DNA from: Hyaloraphidium curvatum
Lineage: Eukaryota; Monoblepharomycota; Hyaloraphidiomycetes; Hyaloraphidiales; Hyaloraphidiaceae
NCBI GenBank assembly: GCA_025558095.1
Contig: JAIVFI010000021.1
Span: forward strand, 124,001-188,000
Length of the DNA stretch: 64,000 nt
Direction: 5' to 3'
Below the pieces are notes generated by a model. That model saw only the letters and a program-made list of their open reading frames with translations. It was not told the DNA's origin and ran no database searches. A program made the position numbers and the translations under genes. Below are positions 21,615 through 30,783 of the stretch, one piece after another (position 1 is the first letter of the stretch; each line of letters starts with the position of its first letter).

Positions 21615-22256
21615 ATGGCCTCCGCCAAGAACCCCACCGAGGCGCAGAAGGCGGGCCCGCGCGGACGCGCGCCGCCGGCCTCCCACTGACCCTGGCGTAC
21701 GACTACGATGGCCCGCAGGTGAAGGACCTCGAAAACAAGACCGGCGCCCGCTCCGGCGAGCAGCAGGCCGAATCCTCCTCTGAAGCGGACGAGATGGCCA
21801 AGCTCAAGGGGTACAAGGAACCCGAGTGCGTCTCCTTGACTTCCCGTCCGCCGGGTTTCCAGCCGCTCACAATCGGACAGGGGCGGCATTGTGCCCAAGA
21901 CGCAGGACGAGGCGGTCGCTGCCGTCCACGCCGCGCACTCGGGTGGGGAACCGGGGAAGCTGCAGAAGCTGCATGCAGAACGCCCCGAGTTCGCGGATGT
22001 GGGTCCCGTGGACTTCCCGGCGATCGGGAGAGAAGAGATGACCGTTGTTCGCACCGCAGGACTGGGGCCTCGACGCCGAGTCGCAGCGCGAGGCCGGGGT
22101 TAGGTACTCGGGGCGGGACGACGCGCCGGCGCCGCCCACCCTGATCCCGAGGGCAAGTTGGAGCGGATCGCGGAGCAGAGGACCAAGGAAGGCAAGGGGC
22201 CGGAGGCGGTGAAGAAGGAGGTGGAGAAGCAGGAGGGGGGCAAGGGGAAGCTTTGA
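21615..22256 (+). CDS. Small hydrophilic protein, intron-rich, unknown function
   Basis: An intron-dense gene of roughly 130 residues. Exon pieces that join in frame encode VKDLENKTGARSGEQQAE..., then GGIVPKTQDEAVAAVHAAHS..., then DWGLDAESQREAG, and finally KLERIAEQRTKEGKGPEAVK with a lysine/glycine-rich end. Most donors are GTGGGT or GTGCGT, with CAG or GAG acceptors. The first exon starts MASAKNPTEAQK. Its intron has no good GT donor, so a GC donor or a different first exon (another ATG at 21488) must be considered. The product is very polar with no membrane segment; it could be a stress-related disordered protein, but I recognise no family. It is convergent with SOD1. Confidence 0.55.
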
Positions 22257-22442
22257 GGGGCGGTCTTGCGGGACGGTTGGATGACCGAGAAGGGAGATGG
22301 ATCGGCAAAGATCTCCATTCTCCCAAAGCAAAGAACACGCGCTGCTGTTCCATCCCTTAGATCTTGGGCGGAGGAGCCTTGAATCCTGTCGATCCGAATA
22401 ACAACCACGTCCACGGATTGCGGGGGAGGCGGGGAACGGCGG

Positions 22443-23442
22443 TTACTTCGTGATGCCTTTGGGGAGGGAGCCCACGGGGGACCGGCCATGAATACACGGG
22501 TTCCGTGGCCAATCACCCCGGCGCGGCGCAGGGGGGGGACCCACCGATGACGCCGCAGGCGAGGCGGCCGCCGGCGTTGCCCGTGGTCTTGGAGAGCTCG
22601 TGGCCGCCCTTGCCGAGGTCGTCTTGGCCCTCGTGCACGACGATGGTGCGGCTGCAAAGCCGGACAACGGATGAGGTATAAAAGGGTGGCCGCGATGGAG
22701 TCGGGTTGCCGGGGAGATTGCCGATTAGTAAAGTTCGAGCAACGTTCGATGCCCCGCACGCACCCGATGACGGAGTGGTGCCCGAACAGGGTGATGTGCT
22801 TGTCCGTAATGGTCCCCGTGATCGTGCCGTCCGCGCCGGCGGTGACGTTGCCGAGGTCACCTGCGCCGGAGGGTGGAGATCAGCGAAGGCCGGCCGGCAC
22901 TTCTGAGCGCCCGAAACCCACCGACGTGGCGCTCCTCGTCGGTGGGGGCGCCATGGGTCTTGCCGTGGGGGTTGTAGTGCCCGCCGGCGGAGGTGCATCC
23001 GTTGGTGTTGTCGCCGAACTCGCTGGGAGACGCGTGGGGAATGGGAGGGTTCCCGGTCAGCATCCGGGGTCGGACGGGATTAGCTGCCGCGCCACGCACT
23101 GGATGTGGAAGCCGTGGTCGCCGGGCTTGAGGCCCTTGAGGTCGTAGGTGATCTGGATGTGCTTGCCCTCCTCCTGCTCGAGGGTGATGGTGCCCGTGAC
23201 GGGCGAGTCGCCGCGGACGACGCAGACGGCCTTGACCTGCGCATCCGGCGGGAAGGCGATCGGGTACCGATCAGCGACGTGCCGCAGGGTGCACCGGGCC
23301 GGCTGCGCACGGCGCGGCGCCGATGCGGGAGCGGCTTCCCGCGGGCCGGCCGGACTGTCTCCGCGGCCCCACGGCGCGCCGCCCCGCCTCGGCGCGCGTT
23401 TCCCCGCCGAATGAGCCGCGAATGACGGCGGATGCGTACCAT
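22443..23442 (-). CDS. SOD1: Cu/Zn superoxide dismutase
   Basis: The assembled protein is about 152 residues, the usual SOD1 size. After the initiator methionine it begins [20 protein letters not shown]. Copper and zinc ligands are all seen: H45 and H47 in GFHIHEFGDN, H62 in GGHYNPHG, H70, H79, D82 in HVGDLGN, and H119 in VVHEG. The disulfide cysteines are C56 and C145, and the end is ACGVIGITK. It dismutates superoxide in the cytosol and mitochondrial intermembrane space. Coding is split by at least five introns; the first exon appears to contribute only the ATG at 23442-23440, followed by a ~203-nt intron to 23237. The final exon encodes only the last few residues. The GGTGGGTCC donor before it was chosen by frame. 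Confidence 0.92.
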
Positions 23443-24193
23443 TTTGGCGTGGAGGTCGCGGAGGGCGGGCGGGGAAGGTGGTGGAAGCGAGTGCGGGACG
23501 TTTGCCGATCCGCGGGCGCGGGCCGAGGAGAGATCGGCGGCCCTCCGGACACGACCACACGCGTTCGGCGCTGTTCTAGAGGTGCTGGACTCGTAGGTTC
23601 GCTATGTAGTTGGCGCTGCTTCGCAGCCCCGGCCTTCGGCTTGATGATCGCGCACCGTTGCATGTATCCTGGCACATTCTCGCGCACCTCTTCCTCTAGC
23701 TCAACGCCATCACCCGAACAATGCGCTGCACCGGATCAGCCCCTAGCCAGGCGGACAGTACAACTCCACTACTCCAGCACCATGCGCACGCCAAACCCCA
23801 AGCTGCTGGTGGACGATCGCCCGGAACGGCCCCGTCCCGTTGCGTTCCAGCATGTCGCGGTGGCGCCGGAGGAAAGATCGCAGGGGTGCGGATGGCGCGC
23901 CATGAGTGATCCTGCCGACGAAGGTCGTGCTCGCTGGCGGGCCGCTTAGGACGAGATACGGCGCGAACCCTGTAGCTCAGAGAACGTGCGCTTACTAGGC
24001 CAAGAGGGCAACCAGGCACAGTACACTAACGATGAAGTGTTTAGAGGCTTCGATCCGTGTCGTGCGCCGCACTACGGTACTTATAGTCCACTCTCTGGCT
24101 GTAATTTGGTGATGGGACCGAGATCCCGGCGCTGTTCGGCCAACTTCGATTCCTCATCCCGGTCACCGCCTGCTACCGCTATCGACCGCCGCG
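23443..24193. other. Intergenic region between divergent SOD1 and F-box genes
   Basis: About 750 bases with lower GC than the flanks. Short frames on both strands have no domain or exon logic. A stretch near 24,040-24,070 contains a TTCGATCC sequence like a tRNA T-loop, but no matching stems were found. I see only likely promoter sequence. Confidence 0.45.
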
Positions 24194-25723
24194 ATGACGT
24201 CCGTCCTCGGCGACACGTGCCACGCGCAGCTGAAGCGCGCCCTGGTGGCCAACGGCCTCGCCGTCCGCGGCGACTCGCGCGTCGCCTCGAGCTTCGCCGC
24301 GGGCGCCGACTCGCCGTACTCGCTCGCCGAGGCCGTGCGGCTCATCAAGCGCGGCCACCTGCTGCACGAGCACTCGCCGTTCGCGCGCATGGCGGCCGCC
24401 GTGCGGGCGCAGTACGACCCGCGGTTCGCGAAGCTGCGCAACGGGCTCGGGTACGAGGGGAGGGGATGGTACTCGCGCGGGGAGCGGAGCGACATGCGGC
24501 GCGAGCGGGAGGACCTCGTGGACGCGCAGGCGATGGACTTGGCCCGGGCGGAGTCGGACGCGCTGGCTCTCTGGGCCGCCGCGGTCCGCGATCCGGCCAA
24601 CGCCGCCAACGTCTGCCCCTGCGCAGAGTGCGGCGAGCCCAAGCTCACGGACCCCGAAGCGGTGTGGGCAGGCGACGCCGGACAACTAGCTGCCCGGCTG
24701 CCTCCCGGGTCCGGCGTGCCTGCGATCAGGATCCGCCTGCCGCCGCCCAGCATGGGTGAAGCCGGCTCCTTCGGGCAGCTCGACGTGCCGACCGTGCTTT
24801 GGGGCGACGGCGACAACGTGCGCCTCCTCGGCCGAGACAAAGCCGGCGACCAAGATGCGGAAGGCGTGGCAGAGGATCCCCAAGAAGGAGCGGCAAGCTG
24901 GTCGGATGTGCCTCCCGAGATAGCCGAGCGCGTCCTCCTCTTCTGCAGCATGGGCACCCTCCGCACCCTCCGCAACGCATGCCTCGCACTCCGCGCGGCC
25001 GTCGACGACGTTGCTTTCCTGCGCAAGTGGCTGCTCGCGCCCCCGGACGAGCGCCGCGTTGCGCTGTACGACCGCACCGAGGCCATGCTCGCGAAGCATC
25101 ACCTGACCGCGAAGGCCGTGCCCGTCGCCGAGGTCCTGCAGCAGCTGGGCGCCGCCGACCCCGGCGCGTGCCATGGATGCAAGCGCTCGCCGGAGGAGCT
25201 CCCCCCCCGCGCCGACGGCGGTGCCGCACCGCCCGACTTCCTCGCCATGGGATCGAGCACCTTTCTCTGCCCCCCCTGCCGGCGCCGCCACTTCCCGACC
25301 TCCTCCGAGCTCCCGTGGGGCCTCGCCGCGTCGGACGTCTCGGGTCTCGCCGGCATCCGCCTTCCGGGGAGCTACGTGACCTACTACCCTTTGACCAAGT
25401 TGGCCCCCGTTGCCCGCCGCAAGTTCCCCTCGCTCCCCCCCGACGCCAACCCCTCGCAGCTCGACGCGGCGTGGGCGGAGCGCCTGGCCCGTGCCGCGCG
25501 CAGGAGGAAGGAGGCGCTCTCGGCGCGGCTGCGTGAGGACGAGAAGGGCGAGATCGAGGCGGCGCTCAAGGATGCCAAGCTGCTGAGCTACCGCGGGCAG
25601 TTCACGACGAGGTACAGGGCGAACCTCAAGGCGGGGGAGGGGGACGAGGGGACGAGGGAGGCCGAGGCGTTCGCGGAGGCGATGGCGTACGTGAAAGGCA
25701 AGAAGGCGGCCAAGGCCGGGTAG
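24194..25723 (+). CDS. F-box-like protein with cysteine-pair motifs
   Basis: A single-exon gene of 509 residues. The segment SWSDVPPEIAERVLLFCSMG followed by TLRTLRNACLALRAAVDD (~residues 236-275) has the spacing of an F-box, which would bind Skp1 in an SCF ubiquitin ligase. Two cysteine-rich spots, CPCAECGEPK (~140) and CHGCKRSPEE paired with CPPCRRRHFP (~325-360), could bind zinc. The C-terminal part is basic and helical, ending AMAYVKGKKAAKAG. Substrate-binding repeats (LRR or WD40) are not visible. The ATG at 24194 is the first in the frame. GC content rises clearly from here rightwards. Confidence 0.75.
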   Translation: MTSVLGDTCHAQLKRALVANGLAVRGDSRVASSFAAGADSPYSLAEAVRLIKRGHLLHEHSPFARMAAAVRAQYDPRFAKLRNGLGYEGRGWYSRGERSDMRREREDLVDAQAMDLARAESDALALWAAAVRDPANAANVCPCAECGEPKLTDPEAVWAGDAGQLAARLPPGSGVPAIRIRLPPPSMGEAGSFGQLDVPTVLWGDGDNVRLLGRDKAGDQDAEGVAEDPQEGAASWSDVPPEIAERVLLFCSMGTLRTLRNACLALRAAVDDVAFLRKWLLAPPDERRVALYDRTEAMLAKHHLTAKAVPVAEVLQQLGAADPGACHGCKRSPEELPPRADGGAAPPDFLAMGSSTFLCPPCRRRHFPTSSELPWGLAASDVSGLAGIRLPGSYVTYYPLTKLAPVARRKFPSLPPDANPSQLDAAWAERLARAARRRKEALSARLREDEKGEIEAALKDAKLLSYRGQFTTRYRANLKAGEGDEGTREAEAFAEAMAYVKGKKAAKAG

Positions 25724-25877
25724 CGCCCGAAATGACGACAGACAACCCGCCAAACGCAACTCGCGCCCCGACCTCCACACCAGGCGTTTCCCGTCCGCTT
25801 CCCCCTTCCTGACGCGTCTCTCGAATCATTCCTTCCACCGGCACCCGCCAGCCTCCTCGCCTGCCCGCCGGACCGCC

Positions 25878-26354
25878 ATGGACGCGCCTTCCCCGGCCTC
25901 CGACGTTTCTCCCCCTCCGGACGCTTCCCTCCCCACGGCGCAGCCGGTGACGATGGAATCCCTCCTTTCCTTCCTCCCGGCATCTTTATTGCCCCCCGCG
26001 CTCTTCCTCCTCTCCGGCTTCTCCGCCTGGGTCCCCTCGTTGCTCTCCCTCCTGGACCACGTCACGCACATGGGCCCCGCCCGGCAGTTCGGGTACTTTT
26101 TCGCCGCCTGGATCTCCCTGCGGATGTTCCACCTCGCTTCCCCCTCCGGCTTCGCGCGCGCGAGGATCTGGCTGCAGGCCGCGCTCGTGGCGCTGGTAAT
26201 CGCGGGGCTGGCGGGCGGGTTCGCGGCAAAGGGCGTGGAGTGGTACCACGCTCCCCCGGCGCCGCGCAGGAACGCCACGCTGTTCAACGCGACGTTTGCC
26301 AACGCGACCGGGAACGGGACGGCGGGGGAGGAGGAGGGGTTCGAGGAGCTGTAG
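25878..26354 (+). CDS. Small multi-pass membrane protein, unknown function
   Basis: A single-exon gene of 158 residues. A polar N-terminus (MDAPSPASDVSPPPDA) is followed by three hydrophobic stretches: LLPPALFLLSGFSAWVPSLL, FGYFFAAWISLRMFHLA, and LWLQ-like ALVALVIAGLAGGFAA. The C-terminal ~45 residues contain repeated NAT/NGT sequons (NATLFNATFANATGNGT), so this tail may be N-glycosylated on the luminal or outer side. The acidic end is EEEGFEEL. No family is recognised. The downstream neighbour on the same strand is also a membrane protein. Confidence 0.65.
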   Translation: MDAPSPASDVSPPPDASLPTAQPVTMESLLSFLPASLLPPALFLLSGFSAWVPSLLSLLDHVTHMGPARQFGYFFAAWISLRMFHLASPSGFARARIWLQAALVALVIAGLAGGFAAKGVEWYHAPPAPRRNATLFNATFANATGNGTAGEEEGFEEL

Positions 26355-26634
26355 GTCGCCGGACGGGGACGCGCTCATTCGACTGGAGGGGCCCGTGCAG
26401 GATGGATACCCTCCTAACTACATGTAGGACGGCCGATACCCGTAAATTTCCTGCCTGCTTCGGCTGAGGAACGCGTCCGGAACGCCGGTGATTATCGGGC
26501 CAGTCACGCGGCCTTCGCCACCCCTTTCCGCCGACGCGGGTTCGTCCTCCAGCGGCGGCAGCGAGCCAGCCCGACGACCCCCGCGGGCAATCCTCACAAC
26601 TTCCTCGCGTCCGGGAACCGCGCGGCAGCCGAAG

Positions 26635-27482
26635 ATGCCCGTCTTCTCCGACCCCGCCTCGCGCCGCGTGGACCTCGCCCTCCTCCTCTTCTTCACCCTC
26701 TCCCTCGCCCTCTCCGTCGTCTCGGCCGCGGTCCCCCGCTGGCTCGTGGCGGAGCCCTCGCAGCCGTACCTCCCCGCCACGCTGTTCGGCCTGTTCCGCT
26801 CCTGCGCCGCCTTCGGGGACGACGTCACGTGCACCAACTTCCCCTCGGCGCGGCTGTGCGAGGAGCGCGGGGACTTTTGCGCCGCGTGGCTGTCGGCAAG
26901 GTTCGGGGTGGTCCTTGCCTGCGCCGGCGGGGCGGTGGCGGCGGTCGGGGGGGTGCTGGGGCTGGCGGCGGAGGAGGGGATGAAGGCGATGGCGGGTGGG
27001 TTCCTTTCGCCTGCTTTGGCATCGGCGGGAGGGTTCTGAATTGTCGCGTCTTTGCCGGGTGCGGCCGCGTCGCTTCGCTTCGCTTTTGGCGCGCCGATAG
27101 GCAAAATGGCCGTCGCCGGCGTCCTCGTGCACCTCCTCGGCCAGGTGGTCGCCATGTCGGTCATGATCAACGTGGAGGCCAATGCGGACGGGGCGGTGCC
27201 GCTGCCCGTGTTCCGGACGGCGTGGGTCACCGCGGTGCGCCGCGGGGATCGATGGACGGGGGCTGACGCGCCGCGCGGGGCGACAGGTTCGGCGCGAGCT
27301 TCGTGCTCTGCATCGTGAGCTGGGTCGCGGACGTGTTCATCGTGGCGGTGGGTCGCTCCGCTTCCAACCTGCCGGCACGGGGCTTTGATGTTGATTCGGA
27401 CCGTTCGGTTCCCGCGTGGCAGATCAAGCTCGTCGCCATCGGCCTCTCCAAGCGGTCCGCGTACACCGAGATCGCGAGCTGA
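26635..27482 (+). CDS. SUR7/PalI-like (claudin-type) four-helix membrane protein
   Basis: Three exons (introns 26996-27100 and 27222-27286) give about 225 residues. Four membrane helices are visible: VDLALLLFFTLSLALSVVSA, the ARFGVVLACAGGAVAAVGG region, KMAVAGVLVHLLGQVVAMSV, and FGASFVLCIVSWVADVFIV. The loop after the first helix has GLFRSCAAFGDDVTC, the paired-cysteine claudin-like signature of SUR7/PalI proteins. This family organises eisosomes, furrows or pH sensing at the fungal plasma membrane. The second donor (GTGGGT at 27222) was chosen because it alone joins RTA to FGASFVL in frame. The start is the first ATG after an upstream alternative-codon frame. Confidence 0.8.
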
Positions 27483-28003
27483 GTTTCCCCCGCCCGGCCA
27501 AATTGGGCCCTGCTGGCGAGGGGACGGAGTTGATCAGTGGCTTCTTGGCTGGGCGATTCCCGGGGGTGATCAGGTTGCGGGGGGCCGGGGGGGGGGGGGG
27601 GGCATGTGGGGTGTATTTGGATTGCTGCGGCCCGGACATAGATTGCTGCTGAATGCCAACGAGGAGGGATTGGGACGGGGAGGTCACGGGGGTGTATGGA
27701 AGGCGGCGTCCCAATCGAGGGTCGCCAAATTCAGGTTGCGGCAGAGGAGCTGCCGGACCGTGCCGCCGCTCGGACGCGGCGGGAAAATTAGGCCGAGTTG
27801 CAAGGCAGCATGCTGCAGGGGATGCAGTGTTCCCGGGGGTCCCGAATCGGGGTCGAGGGGATACCGCAGCTTTGGTTCGCGGGGACCCGGCGCGAACCAA
27901 GTCGAGGAATCTCCCCGACACCCCCAAACACCGGGCAGTCCCCGTACGGAGGCGACAGCCGACCCCGCTCCGCCGCCTCGGGACCCCGCGCGCACGCGCC
28001 GCC
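27483..28003. other. Intergenic region with a 16-base G run
   Basis: About 520 G-rich bases between the SUR7-like stop and the next F-box gene. Positions 27587-27602 are an uninterrupted run of sixteen G on the plus strand. Overlapping frames in several phases reflect base composition. This probably holds the promoter of the F-box/LRR gene. Confidence 0.6.
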
Positions 28004-30556
28004 ATGCCCTTCGAAGGCGGCCCGTCGCGCGCCGCGCCCTCCGCCGGCCCGTCGCCCCCGCGCCCGCCGCCCCCGCTGCCCTCTCAGCCGCGCACGCCGC
28101 ACGCCGCCGCCCCTCAGCCGCACCGGAAGCACCCGCGCGACTCGCCGGCCGCATTCTCGGCGCACGGCGCGCGCGGGGGCATGGCCGGGGCGGGCGGCCC
28201 GCAGCCGCACCCCGTGCCGGCCCCGCCCGACGCCGCCCCCGCTGCGCACGGCTCCCCCGCGGCAAAGGCAAACAAGAAGCGCCGTGCGGACCCGCCGCCG
28301 CTGCCCGTCGCCGCCCCGCGCGGCACGCACTGGCCCGCAATGCCCGCGCCCAGCCTCGCCGCGTTCCCGGCAAAGCACCCCTCGCCGCCCTCGCTCCACG
28401 CGCAGTCGCCCTTCGGCATGCAATTCGGGCACCCCGCCTCGCAAGGCGCCCGCATGCCCGGCCCGCCCTTCGGCCCGCCCGCCGCGCTCACCCCCGCGCT
28501 GCACCGCGCGCCCCTCGCCGACCCCGGCTCCCCGCACAAGCGGCACTCGCTGCCCGCGAACCCCTTCTCCGCGCACGCGGGGGGGCCCCGTCCGCACGCG
28601 GGCGCCTTCGCCTCGCCCCGCGCGGACGTGCGCTTCCCGCAGGTCGGCGCCGGCGCGCACGGCGCGGCAGCCGGCAGCCCCGCCTTCTTCCGCGAGACCC
28701 CCGGCCGCCCGAAGCCGGTCCTCGACCAGGCGTCCCCCTTCTTTGCCCCCCCGTCGCATACCGCCCCCCCGCCCTCCCAGTTCCACCCCGCGTCGTCGCA
28801 GGCCGCGGCTTCTTCCCAGGCCACGCTCCGCGGGACCGGGAAGCAGGCGTCGACCTGGCCCACCCCCGCGCGGCCGACGAGCAACGTCATGAGCCCGCAC
28901 GAGCAGCGGGACGCGATAATGAGCAGCCCCGAGGCCAGGGATGAGAAGGAGGTGCGTTCTCGCTTCCCGCGCACCGCAACGGCCAGCTCACCAGGCTCCG
29001 CGTTCCAGTTCTGGGCCTCGCCCCCGGCAAAGACCCCCCGGACCGAACGGCACCAGCTGCTCACGCCCGTCAAGAGCGGCAAGAAGCAGCCCGATGACTG
29101 GTGGCTCAAGTCGCCCTTCAAGTCCGAAAAGGGCGGCCGCCACGGAAAGTTCCACGAAAAGGTCGACTTCCGGAGCCCCGGCGGGTTCGGCAAGCTCGCG
29201 AGCAGGTTCGGGGACATACAGATGCTCGAGCACGATGCCGCGCCAACGGCGGCGGTGGCCGGGCCGGCGTCGCCCGCGCGGAGGGGCAACCTGCTCTTTT
29301 CGGACTTTCTCCCCGCGCCGAGCTCCCCCGCAAACCACGGCCAGCAAGCGCATCAGCCCGGCGACTTTGTCGCCCTGCTCATGTTCCCCGAGGCCGCTGC
29401 CCAGGACCAGCCCCTCCCCTTCGAGCTCCTCTGCCGCGTGCTCGCGTACCTCCCACCCCCCGACCTCGTGCGCTGCATGGTCCTCAGCAAGTCGTGGTGC
29501 AACGCCGCCGCCCCCGCGCTGTGGAGCGAGATTCGTGTGCGCAGCACGGTCGGCTGGTCCAAGATCTTTGGCGTGCTCAAGGGCAAGTCGACCCCCGCCT
29601 CGGACGCCTCGTTGTTCGAGGACCCCCCCGGCAGCCCGCGCCGCTCCTCCCGCCTTGCCTCTCCCGCGCGCCCCGCGATGCCCTTTGGCGCGCACCGCCG
29701 CTCCGGCCCCCGCGCTGCGGTGTACCGCTCCCTCGTCCGCGCATGGAGCTACTCCTCCATCGACGCCGACGGCAAGCGGCTGCCCACCACGCGGGGCGCC
29801 ACCCTGTCCATCCTCCGCGGCCTGCTCACCTCGCGGGTGTACATGCCGAACCTGCGGCGTGTGTCGCTCGCCGGGGGCGCGGAGTGGGCCGACGACGGGT
29901 TCCTGAGGATGCTGGCGGCGGGGTTCGGCGGGGTTCTGGAGCACCTCTCCCTGTCGGGGTGCAGGAACGTCACCCGCGCCGCGCTGCTCGCCAGCCTGCC
30001 CGAGTTCCGTGCGCTCAGATCGGTCAGGATCGAGTACTCCTCCGAGGTGGACGCCGCCGTCGTCTCGCGCATCGCCGCCCTCGGGGTGCCTTGCGTGGCG
30101 GTGGTGTACTGCGGCTCGCTCGACGACGCCGCCGTCGCCCTCCTATCGGGGTGCAGGGAGCTCGAGGTGACTTTCTGCCCCGGAGTGACCTTTGGCGCCG
30201 GCATCCGCGGGCTGCTCGCGCGCGCCGAGGGGCTCGAGGTGCTCAGGGCGGGGTACATCACCTGGAGCGAGCCGCCCAGGGGGCAGACGGCCAGGTTCCC
30301 GCGGGGGATGAGGGAGCTGGATCTCTCGGGCTTGCCGGTGCTCGATGCGCGGGTGTCGCTACCGGCGTCGCTGCGGAGGCTGGTGCTGAGGGAGCTCCCG
30401 CAGGCCGCGACGGCGGCGGCGCTGGCGAGGCTGCTGAAACGGTGCACATCCTTGGAGGTGCTGGACGTGGGCGGGACGCCGTTCGCGCCGGGGGAGAGGG
30501 AGGAGGCGGGGCGGTGGTGCGCGGGGAGGGGGGTGCGGATGGTGGCGGACGACTGA
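28004..30556 (+). CDS. F-box/LRR protein with long disordered N-terminus
   Basis: A single-exon gene of 850 residues. The first ~460 residues are low complexity, rich in proline, alanine, serine and histidine. The F-box follows: PFELLCRVLAYLPPPDLVRC, then MVLSKSWCNAAAPALWSEI (~residues 472-510). Leucine-rich repeats come after it, for example MPNLRRVSLAGGAEWADDGF, LEHLSLSGCRNVTRAALLAS and later CTSLEVLDVGGTPF. This is the usual layout of an SCF substrate adaptor. Charged segments KNRTP-like and SPFKSEKGGRHGKFHEKVDF suggest phospho-regulation but prove nothing. The ATG at 28004 (MPFEGGPSRAAP) is preferred over an earlier in-frame start that would add only low-complexity sequence. Confidence 0.8.
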   Translation: MPFEGGPSRAAPSAGPSPPRPPPPLPSQPRTPHAAAPQPHRKHPRDSPAAFSAHGARGGMAGAGGPQPHPVPAPPDAAPAAHGSPAAKANKKRRADPPPLPVAAPRGTHWPAMPAPSLAAFPAKHPSPPSLHAQSPFGMQFGHPASQGARMPGPPFGPPAALTPALHRAPLADPGSPHKRHSLPANPFSAHAGGPRPHAGAFASPRADVRFPQVGAGAHGAAAGSPAFFRETPGRPKPVLDQASPFFAPPSHTAPPPSQFHPASSQAAASSQATLRGTGKQASTWPTPARPTSNVMSPHEQRDAIMSSPEARDEKEVRSRFPRTATASSPGSAFQFWASPPAKTPRTERHQLLTPVKSGKKQPDDWWLKSPFKSEKGGRHGKFHEKVDFRSPGGFGKLASRFGDIQMLEHDAAPTAAVAGPASPARRGNLLFSDFLPAPSSPANHGQQAHQPGDFVALLMFPEAAAQDQPLPFELLCRVLAYLPPPDLVRCMVLSKSWCNAAAPALWSEIRVRSTVGWSKIFGVLKGKSTPASDASLFEDPPGSPRRSSRLASPARPAMPFGAHRRSGPRAAVYRSLVRAWSYSSIDADGKRLPTTRGATLSILRGLLTSRVYMPNLRRVSLAGGAEWADDGFLRMLAAGFGGVLEHLSLSGCRNVTRAALLASLPEFRALRSVRIEYSSEVDAAVVSRIAALGVPCVAVVYCGSLDDAAVALLSGCRELEVTFCPGVTFGAGIRGLLARAEGLEVLRAGYITWSEPPRGQTARFPRGMRELDLSGLPVLDARVSLPASLRRLVLRELPQAATAAALARLLKRCTSLEVLDVGGTPFAPGEREEAGRWCAGRGVRMVADD

Positions 30557-30783
30557 TGCGGTGGTGGTGGTGGTGTGGGGCGGGGGCTCGCGCGCGCGGC
30601 GCATGCATCTCTTTCGGCTCGAATCATCTCTTTCGCTTCTCTTTCTCTGTTTCTGTATCTGTTGTAGAGGCGCGTGCGTGCGGGAACATGATTATGGAAT
30701 CCCAAAGCTCGGACCGGGGAGTGACTGGATTTCGTCCGCGTCTGTGCATCACAGTGAGCTTTGTGGTGATGTACATGGAGTAG

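Noticed and set aside
24030-24110. tRNA-like TTCGATCC loop
   Set aside because: No acceptor, D or anticodon stems of the right spacing could be paired.
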